A stretch of DNA of 64,000 nt from Manihot esculenta (taxonomy: Eukaryota > Streptophyta > Magnoliopsida > Malpighiales > Euphorbiaceae), in assembly GCF_001659605.2 (NCBI RefSeq), contig NC_035164.2, positions 5,039,870 through 5,103,869 on the forward strand, written 5' to 3'. A program made the translations under genes and the position numbers. Numbering within the stretch: the first letter of the stretch is position 1; each line of letters starts with the position of its first letter. Below are positions 22,346-34,750 of the stretch, piece by piece. The notes under the pieces were generated by a model that saw only the letters and a list, made by a program, of their open reading frames with translations, had not been told where the DNA came from and ran no database searches.

Positions 22346-23525
22346 TAGGGCAAGTAAGAAGAAAGCAATGACATCATACGCTCAAGTCGAACAAACAAGC
22401 CACATACCCCATATCATGAAGACAATTGTCACATTCGAATCTAATGAACCAGAAGTTGCAGGCTACTCTCCAGCAATACAAGACTTGGGGGGAGGCGTCA
22501 GTCATGGCTCTCAGGGAAAGGGAAGAAGTCCTTGTCGCCACACCGAGGACTCATACAGAGGCAATTAAAAGATGGTTTGAAGGGAATTCCGAGGTTGAAG
22601 AAGATGAAGTGGACAATACTCCGAAAGGTGTGGACTAGAAGCTAGTACGGGCTGTTCAAAGATACCAAAAGGAATAAGAAGAGGATTTTGGCATGAAGGA
22701 TGCCTCACCTCTTTTAGAGGAAATTTTGGCAGAAACTTTTCCAACCAAGTTTAAGCTACCTTGCTTGGACAAATATGGTGGAACTGCAGATCCCAATAGC
22801 CACATGGTGATCTTCAAGACGACCATGTAGCTTCAAGATGTCAATAATTTTGTGTTATGCCGAGTGTTTCTATTAATGATCACAGGTTTGGCTCAGAAAT
22901 GGTATCAACATCTGAGCCCATATTTGATTCAAAACTTTAAGCAGTTTGCTACATTATTTAAATCTCAATTTATTACTTGTATACCTCCTAAAAACTCTTC
23001 TCTAACTTGCGAAAGATTTGCCAAGGAGAGGGCGAGTCTTTAAGAAGCATCGTCTCATGTTTCAATGCAGAAGCAATACAAGTAGAAGAATTAAATCATG
23101 AGATAGCATGTGAAGCATTGAAGAAAGGGACACATAACGCCAACTTCATGGATTCCCTAATCAAGAACCTAATAGCTACGTACCAACAGCTAATGAAAAA
23201 AGCCAGGAAATGCATCAGGCTGGATGACGAGGTCCGAGCATTGAGATAGGTAAAAAGGGCGGGCCAAAAGCAAAATCGAAAGTCGAAGGGGCGAGAATAT
23301 GAAGAAGACTACAAAAGCTACCAAGTCTCCCAGAGTAGGGATGATTAAAGTAAGTACAAGGATTATACTCCGTTGGATGATTCATGAATACGTATTCTAA
23401 TGTGCATTAGAAAAAACGATAAGGAGGTCAGGTGTCCTACTAAGCTCAATCTAGAGAGAGTCAGAAAGAGAGATAGGACCAAGTGATGTCGTTTTCATGA
23501 AGACCACGGGCATATGACAAAAGAT
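22346..23525 (+). pseudogene. Ty3/gypsy gag relic, interrupted by a CACTA element
   Basis: Broken frames read as a retrotransposon gag core: ETFPTKFKLPCLDKYGG, DPNSHM, LCRVFLLMITGLAQKWY, FKSQFITC, then LNHEIACEALKKGTHN and KARKCIRLDDEVRALR. Stops (such as 22636 and 23040) and frame changes make it nonfunctional. A paralogous copy is at 37600-38940. It continues after the CACTA insertion at 28556. Confidence 0.8.
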
Positions 23526-23984
23526 CACTACAAAAAAATTGTGAAATTGCGACCAAAATTAGCGACCAAAATTTTTGGTTGCTATATAGCAACCAATCAG
23601 CGACCATTCTGCTACTACATGAATGAAATAATATTTTTATTTAACAAAAAGCTCAACGACCAAAAATTGGTCGTTATTTGGTAGCTATTTAGCGACCAAA
23701 TCTTAAATCGTCGCTAAATTTAGTGGAAATTAGTGGTGCAAGATATTTGCGACCATATTTGCGACGAAATTGCGACTACTTTTTTGGCGGGAATATTTTG
23801 CGACCATATTTAGCGACTAATTATTTTAGTCGCTAAATAGCGACCAATCAGCAACCATTTCATTTTTAAAATTTTAATTTAATTTTTAATTAAATTTTAT
23901 TTTATTTAAAATTTTAAATTTTAAATTAAGTGATTTGAATTCGGTATACAAAATGACGTCGTTTTGATAATTTAAGAATACTCT

Positions 23985-24247
23985 AACCTAATCCCTAATC
24001 CTAATCCCTAATTAATCCCTAATGCCTAATAAAATTAACCCTAATCCCTAATCCCTAATACCTAATCTCTAACCCTAATTCCTAATTAATCTCTAATTCC
24101 TAACAAAACTAACCCTAATCTCTAATCCCTAATCCCTAATCCCTAATCCCTAATCCCTAACCCTAATCCCTAATCCTAATCCCTAATCCCTAATCCCTAA
24201 TTCCTAATTCTTAATCCCTAATCCCTAAGAAAATTAACCCTAATCTC
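23985..24247. repeat. Telomere-like CCCTAAT repeats inside the CACTA element
   Basis: Many degenerate copies of CCCTAAT or CCTAATC, close to the plant telomere unit CCCTAAA. A MITE-like sequence begins directly after the array. Confidence 0.85.
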
Positions 24248-24667
24248 TAGAGGTGAGCACAAATCGGTTCAAACCGAAAGAACCGACCGTACCGAATCGA
24301 TTTGAAAATTTGGTTCGATTTTTTATACATTTCGGTTCGGTTTGATTTTTAATTTTAAAATTTTTTATTATTTCGATTCGGTTCGCTTTTGATCAGAAAA
24401 AACCGAAAAAACCGAACCGAATCGATTAATGATAATAATATATTTTTTCAATAATATAGAGAAATTAAATCATGTTAAGATTAAAATATTTTAATTAAAT
24501 TTTAAAATACTAAAAATAAAGTGTAAAAAATAAAAAAATTATTAAAAAAATTATTAAAAATCGATTCGATTCGGATTTAATTTTTTGAAAAATCGGTAAT
24601 TTTGGTTCGGTTCGGTTTTAAATTCAAAATTTTTCGATTAGACCGAACCGAACCGAAATCACCTATA
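24248..24667. mobile_element. hAT-type MITE nested in the CACTA element
   Basis: It begins TAGAGGTGAGCAC and ends AATCACCTATA, imperfect terminal inverted repeats, and is filled with CGGTTCGGTTTG-like motifs in both orientations. The family is the same as at 60657-61118 and 36292-36739. No clean 8-bp target duplication is visible, so the ends may have decayed. Confidence 0.65.
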
Positions 24668-25990
24668 CTACGTCGTTTTGAAATGTACCCTTATTTGCCC
24701 TAAATCTAAAAGTCGTGCCACTGAGTAGAGACGCTAATCTCCATTCCACGCCGCCTCACGTCACACATGCCTCTGCCTCTTCTCTGAGCACTGAGCTCCA
24801 CCATTTCCAGCGGGTCCACTGTCCACCGTCCAACCAACCTCCACTCTCCTCCCGACATCGACCGATTAACCATCGCAGCTAACTCGAGTCATCGATCATC
24901 ATTACGTTGTGGATGCGCGACTTAGTTAGCAATGCCGACTCCTCCTCACCTCACTGTCGCTCTCTAGTCTCTCTGTCACCGGTGGATTTGTAGTTTTCTC
25001 CCAAGGTTTTTTCAATTTCTCTAGCTTCTAACCCAAATCCTCTCTCCCAGTACTTGCTTCTTTGTGTTGTTGACATTTTTTTCGCTTTCTGATGTGTTGC
25101 ATGCAAGAAGACCCTCTTCGCGGCCTCCACACAATTGTCGGTGTCGGTCGTCGCTCTCCACGCAATCGTCGGTCGTCGCTCTCCAGTCCATTGGCTCTCC
25201 GCGCCGTCAGCAACTTGGTTGTCCTCAATCCTCTGTCCCCTTGGAAACGCTGGTCCCTCTCTCTCTCTCTTTATTTTTTTTTTATTGGCTTCTCTTCTCT
25301 CTGCATTTTGAGTATTGGTCTTCGCTTTACTCAGTTTCTCCTCTATTTTCTGTTTATGGCTTCTCCTCAATTTTCATTTGTTTATTTATTTCAAACTTTT
25401 TTAATTTTTCGCGTTCTTTTCTTATTTTCCCCATCTTTGTTTGTTCGGTGGGGTTTTAGTTTAGGATGCAATTTTGGGAATTTTTCTTTCTCCCCATTGT
25501 GGATTACTGCAGTTTGGTGATGGAGTTTAAAAGTGGTTATAAGATTTTCCCAATCGAGGGACACATTGCTGGTAAGATGATTTCGGTTCAATTTGAGTAC
25601 TGTTAACACATTCTTCATTAGGAATTTAACTGAGAACTAACTCAAGAATGCCATTGTAAGACTGTCTTTATTATTGGATTGATGCAACTTGGAGATATTG
25701 CCTCTTTTTAAGCAATTGGATTTGGGGCTTGAGATATTTTATCCTTGATAGCTCAATCATTTTGTTTTTTTTCTTTTGCTTGTTCATGCGATATGAATGT
25801 TTTGTGAGTATAGTTTTTATTTGTCTTTGACTTTTGTTAATGATAGAAAGGCTTAGCTGTTATTGTTGATAGTTGAGCTTTTTACACATGTTGCTGCTAT
25901 TCAGATTTTGGAACATAGGATTTAGGTTTAGAATTCCAGGTGGATTATAATTTTATTGATAACCGAAAATGTTATTTTTGACTGATTTTA
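24668..25990. other. CACTA cargo: GC-richer, pyrimidine-rich segment, no gene called
   Basis: This segment (about 24700-25530) is clearly less AT-rich than its surroundings and has CT-rich runs. It has overlapping open frames on both strands but no recognisable domain. It could be the 5' region of an old element gene or captured host DNA; sequence alone does not decide. Confidence 0.4.
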
Positions 25991-26180
25991 ATAATCACAC
26001 AGTCAAAAAGAAAAAATAGTCTATAATTTGACACGGATAAAGAAAAATAACATACTTTTATATAGGTTAAATAGATTTTCTTTTCAAAGGTTTAATAGAG
26101 TATTAAGTAAGAAGATAGTCTATAATTTGACACGGATAAGAAAAAATAGTCTATAATTTGACACGAATAAGAAAAATGAT
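25990..26180. repeat. Short direct repeat, about three units
   Basis: 'tagtctataatttgacac' recurs near 26016, 26118 and 26148 within the CACTA element. The stretch to about 27380 is AT-rich with no gene seen. Confidence 0.6.
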
Positions 26181-27389
26181 AAGAAAAATCAACAAGAGTT
26201 AAGTGGTAGAATATTAATTTTCAATGCTATGAATTTACTTTGTTTACGAATTATACATTCCAAATTACAAATTATTTAATGTTTTTTATTCTCAAACAAT
26301 ATTTAATTTGTAAAAAATAAAACTATCATAAAATATCATTTTAATTAGTATTAAAAGTATTGATATTATAATATTATTAATTTTAATATTAATATATTAA
26401 ATTTATATTATATATTATTCAATTAATAGTTTTTATATTATATATTATTCAATTTATAATATATATGATAATATTAATTTTAATATTAATATATTAAATT
26501 TATATTAATAGTTTTTTAAATTAAGATTAAAATACTAAGATTAAATTAAAAATCACCTATGTTAAATTAATATTACCTTAATCAATTAATTTTAGTTAGA
26601 CGACGGAATATTATGGATAAATTGCAGAGTATATGAATAGCTAAAATTATATATACTAAATAGTGTATATATTTAGAATTAAAATAATTTAATCAGTATT
26701 TTCTTGGATAAAAAGATTAAACAGCTTAACTTTATTGTAGTTTAACTTAAAAATAATTAATTAATTAATTAATTTTAATAAAATATTAATGTCTTAATAA
26801 TAATTTGCTAAAATATAATATTGCATTCAATAAAAATACAGTTTTAGAAAGCACAAACCTGAACCCAACTTTCTTATCTCAATGTTCAGGCTTATCAGTT
26901 TTATTTAAAAAGATTAGGTTTATATATTTTAATAATAATTTTAAAATTAATAGTATATAAATTAGTACTTGGCCCTTCTAAAAAAATTAAATATGAAACT
27001 AAAATATATATAGTTTGATAACTTTTATATTCATTTAAAATAGTAAAAAATTAATCAATACTTAATTTATTAGTTTGTCTTAAATTATCTTTTAACTTTG
27101 AAAAATTATAATTATAACAAATTTAATGTTGGAAATTAGTTTTATTTTCAATTGTAAGAATATAATTATAACAAATTAAAATGCCTCTATTAACTCCTAA
27201 AACAAGATAAAAATAAAAAATATAATTACCATCCAGCTAATTCACTTCATTTATGTTAATATGAAACTCAACCTCATAGGCTGCATCAGGGTTTCATATT
27301 TTTTGATCCAGTGTGTTTGGATGGATTGTCCATAGCTGCATTTCATAATAAGGTAAGAAGATACTTTTGAATTGCAGCCGTTTATATTA

Positions 27390-27590
27390 ACATGCTGTGC
27401 AGCACTGAGTGCAGCAGCAACGTGCGCATGCTGTGCAGCACTGCACTTGCTGCAAGTGTAGCAGCAAGCATCTGCTGTGCAGTGCAGCATTGCACTTGCT
27501 GCCCAGCAATGCACTTGCAGCCAGTGCACTATGCACAACAGCACTTACTGCAAATGCAGTCTGAGCTACTGTTGTGCACAACAACACTTG
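27390..27590. repeat. GCA/TGC-rich palindromic island in the CACTA element
   Basis: About 200 bp dense in overlapping GTGCAGCAC, TGCACTTGCTGC and GTGCACAAC motifs, giving many short inverted repeats in otherwise AT-rich DNA. Frames on both strands are low-complexity and not credible genes. Confidence 0.75.
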
Positions 27591-28555
27591 ACCGATTGAC
27601 TGTAATTAAAATCATAATCAAAATTATCTCAATTTACTTTAATTCCTCCTCCCATTTTTATGAATTTAATTTATATATTTTTACTATACATATCTTGTGT
27701 AGGAAAATGAATGCGTGATGAACTACAGGCAGCGAAGATGGGACAGCCGTCTTCCTCATTGATGCCATCATCATCTGATAGTCCTCTAGCTCATAGATCC
27801 CTTGGTGATTCACATATGGATTAGCATGATGTCATTACTCACTGACTTAAATAATATATTTTATGATATGAATTTGATACTATTTGGATCCATTATGTAT
27901 TTTGAGATATTTTAAGTTTTTTAGTGTTGAACTATAGTAATGTTTTGGACTTTTAGATTGCAGAATTATGAAATGAAGTTGATGTGTATATATTGTCTTT
28001 GATGTTTTATGTATTGGAATATGTGTGTACATATTGATATTATAGCAGGTTTATGAATTTATTGAAAAAACGATATAAATTAGATTTAAATTTATTTATT
28101 AGTGACTAATTAGCCACAAAAACAAATTAAATAATAAATATTTTTTAAATTTTACTATTAATTTGCGACGAAATAGCGACTAAATGCTTTTTCCTGGTGC
28201 GATCAAATAACAACGAAATAGCGACCGAATTAGCGACTAAAACAGCGACCATTTCGCGACCAAAATGCAAATTAGCGACCAAATTAGCGACCATTTCTCG
28301 ACCAAAATTTAACGACTAATTTACTTCCACCCAGCGACTAATATTTCTAATACTTAATTTGCCATGACACCAAATTAGCGACCAAAAAATGGTCGCTGAT
28401 TGATCGCTAATTTAGCGACTAATTTTCAGATTGTCGCCAAAACTTTAGCGACTGGCCAAACACCGACCATTTCGTTTTGGTCGCTAACAATAGCGACCAA
28501 ATCTTTCTTTTTAGCGACCAAAATTTTGGTCGCTAAATCACTGTTTTTTGTAGTG

Positions 28556-30290
28556 AGAGGGCAAAAAGTTGAAAGACAAGATTGAGGGGTTAATCAAGGA
28601 CGAAAAACTCAAAAAATTTTCCAAAAAGAGGAGAAAAGATAGGAGATCTGAACAACTCATGAGACCACCCCTGATAGAAAACCTATGGGGATTATTATGT
28701 AATTGCAGAAGGACATAGTGATTCTAAGGAAGCCAAGAGATCACTGCAACTCAAAATTATGCAGCGAAAAAGAAATATTTATTTTCTCATTTAGGATCTT
28801 AGTGCTTTGTTTAATTCGAAAGGAAGGATAAGGAGACTAACCTTTTAGATTTGATGAAAAGAAACTGTTTCGGACTGATGGTGTTGCTTCTGAAACGAAT
28901 ACCCTCAATGGTATCCACATGAACGTTTCCGTCTAGAGTAGTAGCTCTCTGAACGGATGGATTAGCTATGTGCTCCAAATTTGTAACCTCAAGAAAACGA
29001 TTACAAAAAACCTTTTTAAAAGAAAACGAAAAGATTTTTTATCTGTAACAGTTACAAATCGGCTACAGATATTTTAAATATTATTATCTTATAATAATAA
29101 CAAATAATTAATATTAATAATAATAACATCTTTATTAATATTATTATTAATTATACTAAGGGCTCTTAGAGCATTAATAGGACGTAGCACATCAATAACG
29201 TTCTTTTGTGTGTGACCAAATAGGCTCACATTAATTGACAATAAGTCCAATCCAATAAAGTTCATAAATTATAAACAGCCTCTAACAAGACGTTATGACT
29301 ACCCAATTAATATTAGGATCGATAGTCCAATAAAGTCTAATAAATAAAACATGTATTAATCCCTTTATCACACGATATCTAATTTGAATATAAGTCATGG
29401 TCAATGTCAAACTTATAATGTTCAAACTTATGATTTCTCGATCTCTAAGTAGACTGATAAAACCAAATTATATTGATCACATTATCGATTTATTTGAGCA
29501 CGACCATGCATTTCTCAGTCTCACTTATCAAGGGACCCAGAAGATATTTCTCTCAAGAGAGGAATAAATTCTATCTTGATTGTTCAATATCCTCTACATA
29601 ATTTCTATTATACTCAATTATAACCTTTATGATTATCCGATTAAAGGCAATGTTTGGTTATGTCAAAATATAACAGTCCTTATGTTGGAAATTATGACAA
29701 TCTCAAGTCAAAGGATTAAAATATAAATATCTTGATATTCACTTATGGCAATAATCCATGTAGTAATCTCAATGTGGGTCTATCCAATACTTTATTCTCT
29801 AACAAGTATGTATGATTATTGATTTATATCAATATATACATATTCATCTCATGATTATCAATTAATAATCATACTAGTCATATTTTATTATTATCATCAT
29901 AATAATAAGTAACTATAATGTTAATTATTATTATGTAACATGCAAACAAATAATAATGATAATAAAAATCTCGTTTATTAATAAACAAAATGACATATAA
30001 AAAGGTGCAAGATAATGGTGTAGGGCAAATACACTAACCGTCATGATAAGAGAAAATAAGCAAATCACAGAAGGTGTAACAGATGGTCTAGTAAGCAGGG
30101 TGAAAACTGGAAGGGACTCTTTAAGGTCTCAAAGGTTATTCGCCCAGGGTCTTATATGCTGGCCAAATTAGATGGCCGAATCATGGAGAATTTGTAATTT
30201 GAGAAAATTTTATTAATAATAGTTAATGAGGTATTTTTCTTTCATGTGTTGTGATTCGGTGACAAGAATCAATGGATTGCCTTCTTCAAA
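28556..30290 (+). pseudogene. Ty3/gypsy internal relic with a possible solo LTR inside
   Basis: Positions 28556-28735 continue the gag relic broken by the CACTA element. Positions about 30090-30200 read like the C-terminal end of a gypsy pol (FKVSKVIRPGSYMLAKLDGRIMENL with breaks). Between them (about 28740-30045) lies a 1.3-kb ORF-free block that matches 38990-40320 closely and looks like an old inserted LTR, but I could not find clean ends or a target duplication. Protease, RT and integrase are absent. Confidence 0.5.
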
Positions 30291-31470
30291 AATTTTAAAG
30301 AGCACTCATCAAAGACCAAGCGTCTGACCCATATAAATAAAGCTTCTAGGCCAATAAGTCAAAAATCTGTCAGGCCAGAAATCTAGGCATTGGACTGCAG
30401 AAATATAAACAAAAGCTTCTAGGCCAATAAGTCGATAATCCTTCAGGCTAGAAGTTCGAGCGTTGAATTGCAAAAATATAAACAAAAGCTTTTAGACCAA
30501 GAAGTTGAAAATTTGTCAGGCGAGAAGTCCGGGTGTTGGACCTTGAAAATATAAACAAAAGCTTCTAGGCTAATAAGTCAGGAATCTGTTAGGCTGAAAG
30601 ACCGAGTATCGGACTCATATAAAAAAATATTCTAGGTCATAAGTCGAGAATCCGTTAGGCCGAAGGACCGGGCGTTGGACCCATTAAACAAAGGCATTGA
30701 TGCCAGACCATAAGTCATAAATCTTTTAGGCCAGAAGACCAGGTGTTAGCCCCACTTTATAAGATATTTTTACAACATTTCATGATAAGTCTCAAGGCGG
30801 GAATACGCTAGGCTAATCAACCAGGTATTGGTCTCATTTCACGAGAAATGCCAAACCTCAAGGTGGGTATAAGGCAGGCCGACCTACTGAGTATTAGTTT
30901 CGCTTCACGAGAAGTTTCTAAGGCATTTAATGCTAGGCAGCAAAGCGGATATACGCTAGGCTGACCTATCGGGTGTTAGACTCGAGAAGTTTTAAGGCAT
31001 TTGATACCAGGTCGCAAAGTGGGTATACGCCAGGCTAATCTACCGGGTGTTATTCCTGTTTCATAAGAAGTTTCTAAGGCATTTGATGCCCAGGCCTCAA
31101 GGTGGGTATGAACTAGATCATGCGATTAAAAACATTGGTCCCATCTCACAATGAGAATCACAGACATATGTCGCTTCTCTTATAATTACTTCCGAAGATT
31201 TAGGACTTTTTGCAAAAGAGGAAAGCCCATTGTAGGCGGACGAGACTTTTTAATGGACGAGACTTTTTGACGATTGACGAAGGCAGAACGGGCTACCAAG
31301 TGAGCAAATGAAGTTTGCAAGGAGCTTGCAAGGACTAGAAAAATTCCCAAAAACTTGTTAGGGCTAGAAAATGCACGGAACCTCAATAGGGATGGAAAAT
31401 GCCAAGGAGCTCATTAAGGCTAAAAAATGCTCGGAAACTTGTCAAGGCAAGAAAATGCCTAATTATTTAA
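30290..31470. repeat. Tandem repeats: 73-bp family, then 75-85-bp and 30-bp families
   Basis: The 73-bp units are evident from agctt(c/t)t(a)ggcc at 30341, 30414, 30487 and 30560. They grade at about 30720 into the 'aggcatttgatgccagg' family and, from about 31330, the 'gctagaaaatgcacgg' family. The same order recurs at 40610-41861. No gene is seen. Confidence 0.8.
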
Positions 31471-32753
31471 TTATTTATGAAGTCTAATTAAAATAAAAAA
31501 TAATACATTCGGCGTAATTGTTAGCACAAATTCATAAATCAAAAGCAATATAAATTTAAGAAATTAAAATTTCAAATCAGATAACACATTCTAAATTTTT
31601 CTACAAAATTAAGAAACTTCATCTAGACAAATACAAATCATACAAACCCAAATTGATAAATTCTATATAAATCCAAAGAAAGGAAGAGTCAAAGTAAAGT
31701 AAATCTAGATCGAATTCTCATATAGTTATAATTGAAACACTAAGAAAAAAAATATAAATTCACAATCCATTCAATAAACCTAAAAACTCCAAAAGATAAA
31801 AATTAAATTAATAATTTAGTAAATATAAATCGAGAGTGTCGAGTCACTAATATATTTTTCATTGAATGATGCTATGCAAATTATTATCACACAAACGAAT
31901 CTTGAAACTAAATTTAGTTGTCGTGATATGCAAAATTGGTATCGATTAGTATTTTGTTAAGATATGTAGCTTCTAAAATATGGGATAACTAACAAAATAA
32001 TCATATAAAATTTATACTCACTTAACACATGTCTTATCGATAATGAAAATGACCCCTTAACAGAAAAATATTTTTTTTTATATAATTGACTCTATTTTAT
32101 ATGAATAAATACATAAAAATTTATACAAATTTAACACTATTTATTTTTTTATAATTTTATTAAATTTATGTAAAAAATATTAATATTATAAGAATTTATA
32201 TAATATAAGATAACTTGAAAAACAAAATAATCACATCAAATTTATACACACTATTACCACATGTCTTAATTTGATGAAAAGGACCAATCACACTAAAAAC
32301 AACCTTTTTACATGTGGTACCCTCTTATTACTGGTGTTTCATGTCATAATTAAGAATTACCAATCAACGTTGAGAAGAAAACAAAGAACTTTGTATTTTT
32401 TTTTTTGAAGAAATCTCCTATTATTATTAATGGGCCACCTCTCTTCAAAAAAGTTAAAGAATATGATTATCCAGTGAAATGTCCATGGAATTTTTCTACC
32501 TCTTTTTATTAATGGATTAATTTTTATTTTACTTTCTTTTTCTCTCTCATTAATTTTTTTATTTCACGTATTATAATATTCTTGAAATAATTGAATTATT
32601 GTACATAACCGTTGTATTGTAAAATCACTTCCTCTTAAGATAGGATTACCCATAAAGCAGTTTTTCTTTACAAGAAATTATTTTTAATACTAAAGTACAT
32701 GAACATATTGCATGAGAACTTATTACATGAAGCTCAACTTTCAAGCAAAGCAC
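31470..32753. other. AT-rich spacer and 3' flank of P450 copy 3
   Basis: Homologous to 3600-4515, then jumps at about 32490 directly to P450 3' flank. The pseudogene, Copia and gag module seen at 4520-7470 and 44280-49170 is absent here. No gene is seen. Confidence 0.55.
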
Positions 32754-34750
32754 TCATATCTTTTGAATAAGGAGATTCACACCATGCTCAGGCTCCAAAA
32801 GCAGACCATAAGTAGGTGAGTGTCGATATTTAGGAGAGATAGTAAGTTTGAAATTAGAGAGTATGACAGCAAAAAACACTTTCAATTCTATTAAAGCCAA
32901 GTTCTGTCCAGGACACACTCGAGCTCCCAATCCAAAAGGTATATAGGCTTGTGAAGACTTGCAAGCTCCAGCAACTCCATTAGTGAACCTCTCAGGATTA
33001 AACACGTCTGCATCAGCTCCCCAATATTCAGGATTACGATGCAATGCTGGTAGCCATATCCAAATGTCCATTCCTTTTGGAACCTTCAACTCACCAAGCT
33101 TCACATTTTGCATTGCCTCTCTTGAAACCAATGTCACTCCTGGATAAAGCCTCAGAACCTCTTGGATCACCATTTTTAACTGCATGAAAAACACAAAAGT
33201 CAGTTAAAAATATGGATGCAGTGCAACTTCTCAATTTATATCTACTTATGTGAATGTATCTACCACTTTCATCTTGCTGAGCATATTGTAGTCTAGGAGC
33301 TGTTGTCCCTTACAAATCTCTAAAACTTCAAACCGAGCACGGTCTTGCCATTCAGGATGTGAAGCTAGTAACATTAAACCCCAAATTGCTGCAAGAGCAG
33401 GGGATTGGTACCCACCAAAAATCATATTTTTGCAATTGTCAATTATGAACTCATCTTCTGTTAACTTTCCAAGCTCACCATTCTTGGAACCTTCAATGAT
33501 AGCTTGTAATAAGTCCTGATGAGATGTAGATCCACTTCTCTCCTTAGCTATGTCCATTATCATTCCATGGATCTCTTTTGCTAATCTCCATGTTTTTCTA
33601 TTCCTTTCTATAGGAAGAAATCTTATTCACAAACATAACAACGAGTATCAGTCGTCTAAGTGATTTAGATAAAACTAAACTGTAGTATCTTGAATTCAAA
33701 TTCCAATTAGACTGATTGTATAGAAAAAGGTGAAAGATATACATACCTTAGTAAAGGAATCCCAAGAGTTGTGGTTTCACCCATAGCCTTGAGGAGTTCA
33801 TGACACTCGGGAAATACTTTAATTCCTTTGTGATGATCACTTCCAAATATTATTTTTGAGGAAATATAAGTAGTGAAGATTCTCACATGCTCATCCACCA
33901 CTATATCAATGATTCCACCCTCACTTTCTGTGTCTATTATCTTCTCCCATGCTTTAACTAGCATACTACCAGATTCCACCATCAGATTCACCATATCCTG
34001 TATATAATAAATATTATTTTTTATTAAAGCAAATAATTTTAAATATTTGTTTATCAACTAGTTTTAATTAGCATGACAAATAAAATCCATAAATTTAATT
34101 ACCTTAACCTTGTTCATGTAGAGTTGAGGGGCAATGGTCTTCCTTTGATGATACCAAACATCACCGTTTGCAGTATTAAGGCCCTTGCCTAAGAGAACTC
34201 CTCTGTCATTTTGTAGATAAGCTGGCTTTCCAAGTTCAAATGATGTGAAAATATTTATTTCTCTCACTATGCTCAGATTATTCACGTACAACAATTGTAT
34301 TCCACCAAGTGCAAACTTGAATAATTTACCTGTCATAAGTAATGAACATAACTAGCAGTTAACGAAAGAAAATTGATTTAGCATCTGAAATCTTAAACTC
34401 GAATGTTAATAAAAACTAAAAATATATGAAAAAGGGGAAATTAATATGTATGAAATACCATAGTTTTTGGTCCAATGCTTGAGATAGGGTAAGACAATTA
34501 AGGGACCATCTATCTGTGGAGTTTCAGAATTTTGAGAAACCATTCTCTCCATTTCTGGTATGTTTCCCAACAGCAGAGAAGGTGGAGGACCTTTGATTCC
34601 TTGCTCTCTAACAAGCTTATTAGTTTTATAGCTCTCATGCTTCCACCACGCAACATAACATAAACAAATGACGAGAAAACTCCATAAAAGAAACATCATA
34701 GACTGAAGCATTGATAGAAATTTACACCCCAACTGTGTTGCTGGATTCAT
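32754..34750 (-). CDS. CYP714-like cytochrome P450, intact copy 3
   Basis: Exons 34459-34750, 34103-34329, 33747-33997, 33264-33621 and 32754-33179 match the sizes and phases of copy 1 and give 517 residues with GT-AG introns. Conserved elements: N-terminal anchor, GPPPS hinge, EVLR, PERF, and heme loop FGLGARVCPG. The GGYQSP I-helix variant is present. It is closest to copy 2; I see about ten residue differences, for example YISSKIIF against YIASKIMF and HWTKN against HWAKN. The upstream flank is shared with copy 2 except for a MITE at 36292. Probable ER-anchored oxidase of unknown substrate. Confidence 0.87.

Larger units (their letters stand above)
23526..28555. mobile_element. Non-autonomous CACTA transposon, 5.03 kb
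   Basis: Ends are CACTACAAAAAAA and TTTTTTGTAGTG. The subterminal zones (about 23550-23860 and 28150-28540) carry many copies of TAGCGACCAAA in both orientations, as expected for transposase-binding repeats of CACTA elements. The paralogous locus at 38810-38830 (gacaaaagaggg) is uninterrupted. The flanks are AGA plus one extra T on the left and AGA on the right, compatible with a 3-bp target duplication. No TNP2-like transposase is visible. A short stretch at about 27715-27830 (MGQPSSSLMPSSSD...) could be the tail of an element-encoded protein, a weak guess. Strand is undetermined. Confidence 0.88.

Noticed and set aside
25028..25520. Possible gene in the pyrimidine-rich CACTA segment
   Set aside because: Overlapping frames on both strands, no recognisable domain, no splice model; described only as cargo.
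27251..27718. Cysteine/alanine-rich open frames on both strands
   Set aside because: Low-complexity translation of the GCA/TGC island.
23526..28555. True chromosome-end telomere
   Set aside because: The CCCTAAT units are degenerate and lie internally in a transposon with genes and repeats on both sides.
30290..31100. Regular 73-bp and 75-85-bp repeats resembling a CRISPR array
   Set aside because: There are no unique spacers between short identical repeats, no cas genes, and this is plant DNA; they are retrotransposon tandem repeats.
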